From NCBI GenBank assembly GCA_023451265.1, contig JAEYAG010000007.1, forward strand, positions 1 through 5,420: DNA of 5,420 nucleotides, read 5' to 3'. The DNA comes from Actinomycetes bacterium. Lineage in GTDB: Bacteria > Actinomycetota > Actinomycetes > Actinomycetales > Microbacteriaceae. A program made the translations under genes and the position numbers. Shown here piece by piece: positions 1-4,440 of the stretch (positions within the stretch are counted from its first letter, which is position 1; the number at the start of each line of letters is the position of its first letter). Under the pieces are notes generated by a model. The model was not told the origin of the DNA, did no database searches, and saw nothing but the letters and a program-made list of their open reading frames with translations.

Positions 1-163
1 GCGGCCGCAGGCGGACGGGATCGCGCTGACCGACCTGCCGGGTTCGCCGGTGCGCGAGATCTTCACGGCCGAGCGCCGCGCGGCCACGCCGCGCCCCGGC
101 ATCCGTCTCGTCCGCGAGGCCATCGCCGACGCGTTCACCCGCCCCGCTACCCTGAACGCGTGA
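1..163 (+). CDS. LysR-type transcriptional regulator, C-terminal end (partial)
   Basis: Only the last 53 codons are present (frame starting at base 2, TGA at 161-163); the 5' end lies outside the window. The visible peptide has the pattern of the end of a LysR substrate-binding domain: a DGIALTDLPGSPVREIF stretch (strand, then a short loop), a polar arginine-rich strand (AERRAATPRPGIR), and a final amphipathic helix (LVREAIADAF) that would pack on the effector domain. LysR regulators bind DNA through an N-terminal winged helix-turn-helix and sense small ligands through this C-terminal domain; neither the DNA-binding part nor the ligand pocket can be seen here. The stop overlaps the GTG start of the next gene by 4 nt, so the regulator may be co-transcribed with the three small genes downstream. 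The family call rests on a short tail and is moderate. The ligand is unknown. Confidence 0.6.
   Translation, partial: RPQADGIALTDLPGSPVREIFTAERRAATPRPGIRLVREAIADAFTRPATLNA
148..153 (+). promoter_or_regulatory. Putative -10 box (TACCCT), leaderless promoter for 160-843
   Basis: TACCCT fits the actinobacterial TANNNT -10 consensus and ends 6 nt before the GTG at 160. That is the spacing expected when transcription starts at the first base of the start codon. It lies inside the last codons of the upstream regulator gene. I see no convincing -35 hexamer 16-18 nt further upstream, and no clear Shine-Dalgarno sequence before the GTG, which fits leaderless translation. It would let the three small genes be expressed independently of the regulator. 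Confidence 0.5.
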
Positions 164-843
164 GCACGCCACCGCCGAACGCGCCCGCGACGGACGCGCA
201 GCGCTCCCGGTTCGCGCGGCTGCAGGCGGCGACGGACCGGGTGCCGACGAAGTGGTTCGCCGCGATCGGCACGGGCCTGTTCCTCGCGGTGACGGCGGCG
301 TTCGGCGGGCTCGCGCCCGTCGCGGCGGAACAGAAGCCGCTCGAGCAGCTCACCGTCGGCCAGACCCACACCGGCGCACAGCTGGCGATGACGGTCGAGC
401 GCGCCGTCCTCATCGATCGCCTCAGCGGATCGGGGGCGTTCCCCGACGCCGACGAGGGCGAGCGCCTGCTCGTGCTCCTCGTGGAGATGGAGAACCGCTG
501 GACCGAGCCGGCGATCGCGTCGGCCTTCGCCGGGCTGCTCGACCCCACGTATCGGCGCAACGTGGTCCTCGCCGGCGACGGCGCGGCCGCCGACGGCATC
601 GTCCGCGAGGACGACCAGACCCTCGATCCGGTGCTGCAGCCGGGGGTGCCCGCGCTCATCGCGTTCAGCTGGGTCGTGCCCGGCGACGCCTACCGCGACG
701 GCGAAGAGCTCACGGTCGTGCTGAAGGACGCCGCGCTGGAGCACGGTCGCATGCTGTTCTCGGGCGACTACTGGGGCACGCCGGAGCCGGCCGCGCACGT
801 GAGCGTCGAGATCGAGGACGTCGGAGCGGGGGTGGCCGGATGA
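160..843 (+). CDS. Membrane-anchored protein of unknown function, first of three tandem small genes
   Basis: The predicted protein has 227 residues. A Pro/Ala-rich N-terminus with several arginines (1-31, likely cytoplasmic) precedes one hydrophobic segment (about 32-55). From about 60 onward the sequence alternates short hydrophobic strands and polar turns, as in an immunoglobulin-like or DUF4352-like beta-sandwich outside the membrane; that fold is an inference. Residues 66-115 (VGQ..TGAQLAMTVE....IDRL....LLVLLVEM) resemble residues 41-85 of the next protein. There are no cysteines, so it is not a lipoprotein. The GTG at 160 was chosen because it overlaps the upstream TGA by 4 nt and sits 6 nt behind a TACCCT box. 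A GTG at 241 would give a shorter, signal-peptide-like N-terminus and remains possible. The TGA overlaps the next ATG. I do not recognise a named family; a role as an envelope sensor or as part of a surface complex is only a guess. Confidence 0.8.
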   Translation: MSTPPPNAPATDAQRSRFARLQAATDRVPTKWFAAIGTGLFLAVTAAFGGLAPVAAEQKPLEQLTVGQTHTGAQLAMTVERAVLIDRLSGSGAFPDADEGERLLVLLVEMENRWTEPAIASAFAGLLDPTYRRNVVLAGDGAAADGIVREDDQTLDPVLQPGVPALIAFSWVVPGDAYRDGEELTVVLKDAALEHGRMLFSGDYWGTPEPAAHVSVEIEDVGAGVAG

Positions 844-1421
844 ACCGGTGGCTCTCAGCGGCGATCGCTGCCGCGCTGCTGGTCGGCGCGTGGTTCGTCG
901 CGCGCGGCACCCCGGACGGCGAGGAGCGATTGAGCGATCCGTTCCCCGTCGCCGCGACCGTCGGCACGCCGGCGGAGGGGCGCAACCTCGGCGTCACGGT
1001 GCACAGCCTCACGCTCGCCGACCGCGTGACCACCGGCGGCTGGTTCGCGGAGGGCACCTGGCTCGTGGTCGACCTCGACGCCTGGGCGGTGCAGACAGAA
1101 TCGCCCGCCGCGCTGACCGACGTCTGGATCGAGGTGGGCGAGACGACCTACACGGCGAGCGAGCGGCCCGGCTTCTACGACGACGACGCGAGCCTGCGGC
1201 GCGCGGGCTTGTTCCTGGCGGGGGCGCGCACCGGAACCGTCGCGCTCGAGCTGCCCGCCACGATCACCGAGGAGCGCGGCATCCTGCATCTGGCGATGTC
1301 GGACGGCACCGCCGACTCGGTCATCGAGCTGCCCGTCGACTTCGGCGCGCTCGCGCACGAGGCCGAGATCGAGCTGCCGACCATCGCCTGGGCAGACCCG
1401 GCAGACGGGACGACGCAGTGA
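840..1421 (+). CDS. Membrane-anchored protein of unknown function, second of three tandem small genes
   Basis: The predicted protein has 193 residues and starts at the ATG of an ATGA overlap with the preceding gene. A G-rich run (828-832) 7 nt upstream, and GGAG at 823-826, could serve as ribosome-binding site. The same frame is open much further upstream, but that part overlaps the previous gene entirely and encodes an arginine-rich shadow peptide, so it is not coding. Residues 4-21 form a signal-anchor or uncleaved signal peptide (LSAAIAAALLVGAWFVA). The remainder is a beta-rich extracytoplasmic domain with alternating strands such as TWLVVDLDAWAV (73-84), TGTVALELPA (131-140) and DSVIELPVDF (159-168). 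Residues 41-85 align by eye with residues 66-115 of the first protein (VG...G..L..TV....L.DR...G.F...G..L.V.L), supporting common ancestry. There are no cysteines. Function is unknown; tight coupling suggests production in fixed proportion with its neighbours. Confidence 0.8.
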   Translation: MNRWLSAAIAAALLVGAWFVARGTPDGEERLSDPFPVAATVGTPAEGRNLGVTVHSLTLADRVTTGGWFAEGTWLVVDLDAWAVQTESPAALTDVWIEVGETTYTASERPGFYDDDASLRRAGLFLAGARTGTVALELPATITEERGILHLAMSDGTADSVIELPVDFGALAHEAEIELPTIAWADPADGTTQ

Positions 1422-1948
1422 GCGCGCCCGGCGCCGGATGGTGGCGCCGCAACGCCGTCGCGCTCGTCGCGCTCGCGGTCCTCGTGCCCGCCAGCTGGCT
1501 CGCGCTCGACACGATCGAGTTCGGCACGACGCGCAACCCGCAGCAGACGGTGGATGCCGGCACGAGCACGACCGTCGACGGCGCCCGCTTCGGGCCGGCC
1601 CGCCTGCAGCCGCTCGACGACGACGGTCTCGACGTGCCGGCCGGGGCGCAGCCCGTGCTCGTGACGGTGCCGGTGGCGCACCCCGTGGAGACGACGAGCT
1701 GCCAGGGCGCGACGATCACGGAGGTCGCCACGGGGCGCACCTGGCGTGCCGCGAGTCTCGTGCTGGGGTGGACGCCCGGCGCCGGTCAGCAGGAGACGTG
1801 CCGCTCAGAGACGGGCGCTGCCGTCGACTTCGCGGCGCCGTTCCTCCTGAACGTCGACGCGAGCGGTCCCTTCGTCGTCACCATGAGCGTCATGCGCGAC
1901 GGGACCGTGGTCGACCTGCGGTTCAACGTCGACCTCACCGGCGGCTGA
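1418..1948 (+). CDS. Membrane-anchored protein of unknown function with a possible disulfide, third of three tandem small genes
   Basis: The predicted protein has 176 residues and starts at a GTG that overlaps the previous stop (GTGA). The short GGGA at 1407-1410 is the only weak ribosome-binding candidate. After WWRRN (8-12, positive inside) comes one hydrophobic segment (about 13-30), then an extracytoplasmic part built of short strands such as PVLVTVPVAHPV (79-90), PFLLNVDASG (141-150) and PFVVTMSVMR (151-160). Its only cysteines, C95 (TSCQG) and C128 (ETCRS), lie outside the membrane in this topology and could form a disulfide, which the first two proteins cannot. The layout matches those two proteins, but sequence similarity is weak. 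The 3' 144 bp (1805-1948) are also read, on the opposite strand, as the tail of the convergent membrane protein gene. No family is recognised. The upstream extension of this frame across the second gene is a shadow. Confidence 0.78.
   Translation: MSAPGAGWWRRNAVALVALAVLVPASWLALDTIEFGTTRNPQQTVDAGTSTTVDGARFGPARLQPLDDDGLDVPAGAQPVLVTVPVAHPVETTSCQGATITEVATGRTWRAASLVLGWTPGAGQQETCRSETGAAVDFAAPFLLNVDASGPFVVTMSVMRDGTVVDLRFNVDLTGG
1805..1948. other. Convergent antisense overlap between two coding sequences
   Basis: The + strand gene ending at 1948 and the - strand gene ending at 1805 share these 144 bp tail to tail. The two frames are in exact antisense register: each + codon is the reverse complement of a - codon. 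A stop on the - strand therefore appears only where the + gene uses TTA, CTA or TCA, which are rare in such GC-rich coding DNA. The - strand stop at 1805-1807 is the complement of the TCA codon for Ser130 of the + gene. A stop in a neighbouring - strand frame lies at 1935-1937, close to where the conserved-looking part of the membrane protein ends. Confidence 0.7.
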
Positions 1949-3172
1949 CGCGGGGCGCAGCGACGCGAGCGCGCCGTCGTAGGTCGACGCGATGATCGCG
2001 ACGCGCACCGGCTCGGTCAGCACGGCCGCGGCGGCGACGAGGCCGACCGACAGCGGCGCCCAGAACGAGACCACGTCGTGGGGACCGATCGCCCGGCCCG
2101 CGCCCACCAGCATCCACTGCTCGGCGAACTCCACCACCGTGAACAGCAGGATGTACGAGGCGATGAACACCGCCCCCGCCCGCCACATCAGCACCAGCGC
2201 CGCACCGATCGAGCGGAACGGCGCGGTGAAGGACTGCCAGAAGTCGCCGAGCCGGCGACGGATGCGCGCGGGCACCGACGCATAGCGCGTGCGCGCGGCG
2301 GTGACCACGGCGCCCGAGAGCCGCGGCGCCTCGGCTTTGACCGCCTGGCCGTACACGACGCCGGCGATCGTGAGCCAGGCCACCGGCAGCAGGATGATGC
2401 CGCCCGCCTCGCCGAGGAACCACTCGACGCCGTCCCACAGGACCCCGAACGGCCTCAGCCATCCGGTGAGGCCCGTGCGCAGATCCCCGAGCCACACCAT
2501 CGCCTGCCGGCTCTCCACCCAGTCGGTCACAAGCGCCAGGAGATCCGTGACGACGTACGCCGCGAGATAGACCCACAGCACCTCGAGGTACACCGCGACC
2601 ATGCCGAGCACGGTCCGCGTCGCCCCGCGCGGCAGGCGCGTGCGGTAGCGCTGGAACGCCCACCGCGCCGCGAAGGCGATCACGACGATGCCGATCGTCG
2701 TCGCGTTCAGGCCGAGGTCGGTGATCCGTCCCGCGGAGTCGTAGTCCTCGAGCTTCGTCGCGGCCTCGATCCCCCACCAGAAGCTCCACTCGGTCGCGTC
2801 GTTGATGTAGGCGGTGACGTCGTCGGCGATGAATCCCCACGCCGCGTAGAACGCCACGAAGGGCAGGATGCCGCCGAGGACGCCGTCCAGGAAAGCCGCA
2901 CGCCGCTCGCGGGCGGTGTCCGGAAGCGGCGCGATCGCTCCGAGCGCCGGCATCCCCTCCCGGACGACGAGGAGCATGGCGACGTAGGCGACCAGCAGGG
3001 CGAGCGCGGCGAGCGGCAGCAGCAGGATGCCGCCGACCGCGCTCCCCGCCCCGACGAACGCGGCGAGTTTCAGCGCGAGGAAGTGCACGAGCGTCCCGCC
3101 GAGGATCCACGCCAGCAGGGCCGGCCAGTGCGCGCCGAGCAGCCGGGCGGCGCGGGCGAGGACGGTCAGCAC
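1805..3172 (-). CDS. Polytopic membrane protein of unknown function
   Basis: The predicted protein has 455 residues with about eight hydrophobic segments, roughly 16-40, 46-70, 99-117, 157-174, 187-212, 254-276, 321-348 and 364-396. These are separated by short Arg-rich cytoplasmic-type loops (for example 296-308, ARTRYASVPARIRRR) and aromatic/acidic loops (116-145, with EWSFWWG). It has no signal peptide, ATP-binding motif or recognisable catalytic signature, so neither transporter nor enzyme can be asserted. The start is the GTG at 3172-3170, preceded by a TACCCT box 7 nt away. Hydrophobic, structured sequence ends near DGALASLRPA (399-408). The last ~48 residues are acidic, His/Arg-rich and encoded antisense to the convergent small gene, so they look like read-through rather than a functional domain. 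The gene begins 34 bp after the thioesterase-like gene on the same strand and may be partly co-transcribed with it. Confidence 0.75.
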   Translation of the reverse strand: MLTVLARAARLLGAHWPALLAWILGGTLVHFLALKLAAFVGAGSAVGGILLLPLAALALLVAYVAMLLVVREGMPALGAIAPLPDTARERRAAFLDGVLGGILPFVAFYAAWGFIADDVTAYINDATEWSFWWGIEAATKLEDYDSAGRITDLGLNATTIGIVVIAFAARWAFQRYRTRLPRGATRTVLGMVAVYLEVLWVYLAAYVVTDLLALVTDWVESRQAMVWLGDLRTGLTGWLRPFGVLWDGVEWFLGEAGGIILLPVAWLTIAGVVYGQAVKAEAPRLSGAVVTAARTRYASVPARIRRRLGDFWQSFTAPFRSIGAALVLMWRAGAVFIASYILLFTVVEFAEQWMLVGAGRAIGPHDVVSFWAPLSVGLVAAAAVLTEPVRVAIIASTYDGALASLRPASAAGEVDVEPQVDHGPVAHDAHGDDEGTARVDVQEERRREVDGSARL

Positions 3173-3179
3173 GAGGCCA

Positions 3180-3185
3180 AGGGTA
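3180..3185 (-). promoter_or_regulatory. Putative -10 box (TACCCT), leaderless promoter for the polytopic membrane protein
   Basis: On the - strand, TACCCT lies 7 nt before the GTG at 3172, inside the 34-bp gap after the thioesterase-like gene. This is the same hexamer, at nearly the same spacing, as the box before the gene at 160. No ribosome-binding site is evident in the gap, in line with a leaderless mRNA. No convincing -35 is visible; an upstream one would fall in the end of the thioesterase-like gene. Confidence 0.45.
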
Positions 3186-3200
3186 GCGGCACCCGCTGCC
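3182..3200. repeat. Short imperfect dyad in the 34-bp gap
   Basis: Read on the - strand, GGCAGCGG and CCGCTACC flank a 3-nt centre (GTG) and pair at 7 of 8 positions. The dyad overlaps the TACCCT box at 3180-3185. It could be an operator, or a weak hairpin at the 3' end of the thioesterase-like transcript. In DNA this rich in G and C, a chance origin is also plausible. Confidence 0.3.
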
Positions 3201-3206
3201 GCCGCC

Positions 3207-3767
3207 TCACTCCCAGATGCTCGGCGCCGGCGCCTTCGTCGACGGCAGGGCAGCGCCCGCGGCCCAGTCCACGATCCACTGCGGCAGGGGAGGCAGGTTG
3301 TCGGGGCGGTGTAGCGCCTCGAAGAGCTCCGCGGTGTTGACGACGCCGCCGGTGCGGCGGAGGAACCGGGCGCGCACGATCATCTCGGCGTAGATCTCCC
3401 CGTCGACCACGGCGCGGTGGATCTGGTAGACCGCCTTGTCATCGTGCCCGTACAGCCGGGACTCGACGGTGAACCGCTGCCACAGCTGCAGCGACTTCCG
3501 GAAGGTCACGGTCTCGCTGGCCACAACCGCGTACCAGCCCTCCGCGTTCATGGCATCCCAGATGCCGGTGCGGATCAGCAGGTCGAACCGGCCCAGGTCG
3601 AACAGCGACGCGTACCGGCCGTTGTTCATGTGCCCCAGCAGGTCGAGGTCGGTGGGGAGCGTGCGCAGCCGCACCCGCCCGACGCTGTCCGGAGGGATGG
3701 GTCCGCGCCGCCGCAGCAGCACCTTCGCACGCCAGATCGTCAGCAGGGTCCGCCACCACACATTCAC
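3207..3767 (-). CDS. Hotdog-fold acyl-CoA thioesterase-like protein (4HBT_2/THEM6-like)
   Basis: The predicted protein has 186 residues, a normal length for a single hotdog domain. The signature is TDLDLLGHMNNGRY (39-52), the DxDxxxHxNNxxY pattern of 4HBT_2-type thioesterases at the turn into the central helix (ASLFDLGRFDLLIRTG, 53-68). Strands follow: AVVASETVTFRKSL (80-93), QRFTVESRLYGHDD (97-110), AVYQIHRAVVDG (112-123) and YAEMIVRARFLR (126-137). By spacing, D40 corresponds to the catalytic aspartate of 4-hydroxybenzoyl-CoA thioesterase and YbgC; this is inferred. Such enzymes hydrolyse acyl-CoA in the cytoplasm; the substrate here is unknown. The N-terminal VWWRTLLTIWRAKVLLRRRG (3-22) is amphipathic and might touch the membrane. 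The GTG at 3767 was chosen because it begins the MNVWWRT-type start I recall for actinobacterial relatives and lies 8 nt after TAGCAT. The frame stays open to 3878, but that would cross the promoter of the divergent gene. Confidence 0.85.
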   Translation of the reverse strand: MNVWWRTLLTIWRAKVLLRRRGPIPPDSVGRVRLRTLPTDLDLLGHMNNGRYASLFDLGRFDLLIRTGIWDAMNAEGWYAVVASETVTFRKSLQLWQRFTVESRLYGHDDKAVYQIHRAVVDGEIYAEMIVRARFLRRTGGVVNTAELFEALHRPDNLPPLPQWIVDWAAGAALPSTKAPAPSIWE

Positions 3768-3775
3768 GAACGGCG

Positions 3776-3781
3776 ATGCTA
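3776..3781 (-). promoter_or_regulatory. Putative -10 box (TAGCAT) for the thioesterase-like gene
   Basis: On the - strand, TAGCAT (TANNNT) lies 8 nt before the GTG at 3767 and 14 nt before a second in-frame GTG at 3761. The 8-nt spacing is slightly long for a strictly leaderless start, so a very short leader is possible. It sits in the 83-bp divergent region shared with the acetyltransferase gene. Confidence 0.4.
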
Positions 3782-3838
3782 CCCGGCATCCGTCGTCGAC
3801 GCCGTTTCGGCCGATTTCGCGTTTGCAGAGCCCGGACG

Positions 3839-3844
3839 TAGAGT
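3839..3844 (+). promoter_or_regulatory. Putative -10 box (TAGAGT), leaderless promoter for the acetyltransferase
   Basis: TAGAGT fits TANNNT and ends 6 nt before the ATG at 3851. No purine-rich ribosome-binding site lies in the 15 nt before the ATG apart from bases of the box itself, which supports a leaderless transcript. TTCGCG at 3816-3821 has 17-nt spacing but is a poor match to a -35 consensus. Confidence 0.5.
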
Positions 3845-3850
3845 CTGGCC

Positions 3851-4369
3851 ATGGAAGCCACCATCGAACCCACAGCACAGACCGACATCGTCGTCCGTCC
3901 GGTGCGCGACGTGGATGCCGAGGCCCTCGGGCGGGTGCACGCGACGTGCTGGCACGAGACGTACGACCACCTGATCAGCACGGCGGCGCTCGAGAACGTC
4001 TCCCCCAAGCGTCTGGCGGAGCTGTGGACGCACTGGGCCGTGCAGGGACCCGACTTCCGCATGTTCGCGGCACTGTCCGGCGGCGAGATCGTCGGGTTCG
4101 TCGGCTCGGGCCCTGCCCGCGATCGCGACGCCCCGCGGGCGCGCGAGCTGTACTTCATCTACCTGCTCGACGCCTTCCACGGCACCGGGACCGGCCAGCG
4201 CCTGTTCGATGCCGCGGTCGACGCCGGCGAGGAGCTCTACCTCTGGGTGGCCGAGGACAACCCCCGCGCGCACCGCTTCTACACGCGCAACGGCTTCACG
4301 CTGGACGGCGCGAGCCACACCGAGCCGTTCCTCGGCGAGACCCTCACCGAAGTCCGCTTCGTCCGCTGA
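3851..4369 (+). CDS. GNAT-family N-acetyltransferase
   Basis: The predicted protein has 172 residues, the usual size of a single GNAT domain. The N-terminal strand and first helix appear as IVVRPVRDVDAEALGRVHATCWHET (13-37), with the RP..D..A...VH..W..TY pattern common in this family. MFAALSGGEIVGFVGSGPA (71-89) gives strands 2-3. Motif A is ELYFIYLLDAFHGTGTGQRL (99-118): the beta4 strand followed by an HGTGTG pyrophosphate loop that binds acetyl-CoA. Motif B is LYLWVAEDNPRAHRFYTRNGF (129-149), whose N..A..FY...GF pattern carries the tyrosine (Y144) that often acts as general acid. It should transfer an acetyl group from acetyl-CoA to an amine in the cytoplasm; the acceptor (small molecule, antibiotic or protein) cannot be read from sequence. 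It is transcribed away from the thioesterase-like gene and ends 2 bp before a large hairpin. Confidence 0.92.
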   Translation: MEATIEPTAQTDIVVRPVRDVDAEALGRVHATCWHETYDHLISTAALENVSPKRLAELWTHWAVQGPDFRMFAALSGGEIVGFVGSGPARDRDAPRARELYFIYLLDAFHGTGTGQRLFDAAVDAGEELYLWVAEDNPRAHRFYTRNGFTLDGASHTEPFLGETLTEVRFVR

Positions 4370-4371
4370 AG

Positions 4372-4436
4372 CCGTTCGGGGAGCGCACATGGCTCTCCAC
4401 ACGGTCCCCGGGGAGCCGTTTGCGCTCCCCGAACGG
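4372..4436. terminator. Long hairpin between convergent genes, probable bidirectional U-less terminator
   Basis: A perfect 16-bp inverted repeat (CCGTTCGGGGAGCGCA at 4372-4387; complement at 4421-4436) continues, after one mismatch (4388/4420), into ten more pairs (4389-4398 with 4410-4419). Two of these ten are G-U in a + strand transcript. The loop is 4399-4409. It fills nearly all of the 71 bp between the acetyltransferase stop (4369) and the cytochrome b stop (4441). Neither side has a T-run, so this would be the U-less type proposed for high-GC actinobacteria. A - strand transcript would have A-C mismatches where the + transcript has G-U pairs, so the hairpin is somewhat stronger for the acetyltransferase mRNA. 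Confidence 0.8.
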
Positions 4437-4440
4437 GGCG

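Noticed and set aside
147..659. 170-codon open frame on the - strand opposite the first small gene.
   Set aside because: Ser/Ala/Arg-rich antisense shadow with no promoter or ribosome-binding site.
252..839. In-frame upstream extension of the 840-1421 gene to 252.
   Set aside because: It overlaps the 160-843 gene completely, and its peptide is an Arg/Gly-rich frame shadow. The ATG at 840 forms a clean ATGA overlap and begins a good signal-anchor.
160..843. Lipoprotein signal in the first small protein.
   Set aside because: There is no cysteine in the N-terminal region, so no lipobox is possible.
848..1417. In-frame upstream extension of the 1418-1948 gene to 848.
   Set aside because: Arg-rich shadow of the second small gene. 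The GTG at 1418 overlaps the previous stop by 4 nt and is followed directly by a membrane segment.
2078..3340. 420-codon open frame on the + strand.
   Set aside because: It is antisense to the polytopic membrane protein and thioesterase-like genes, highly charged and without any domain pattern.
3768..3878. Longer start for the thioesterase-like gene at 3878.
   Set aside because: It would cross both promoter-like boxes and the first codons of the divergent acetyltransferase gene, and would add a Trp-rich segment that is not part of the hotdog domain.
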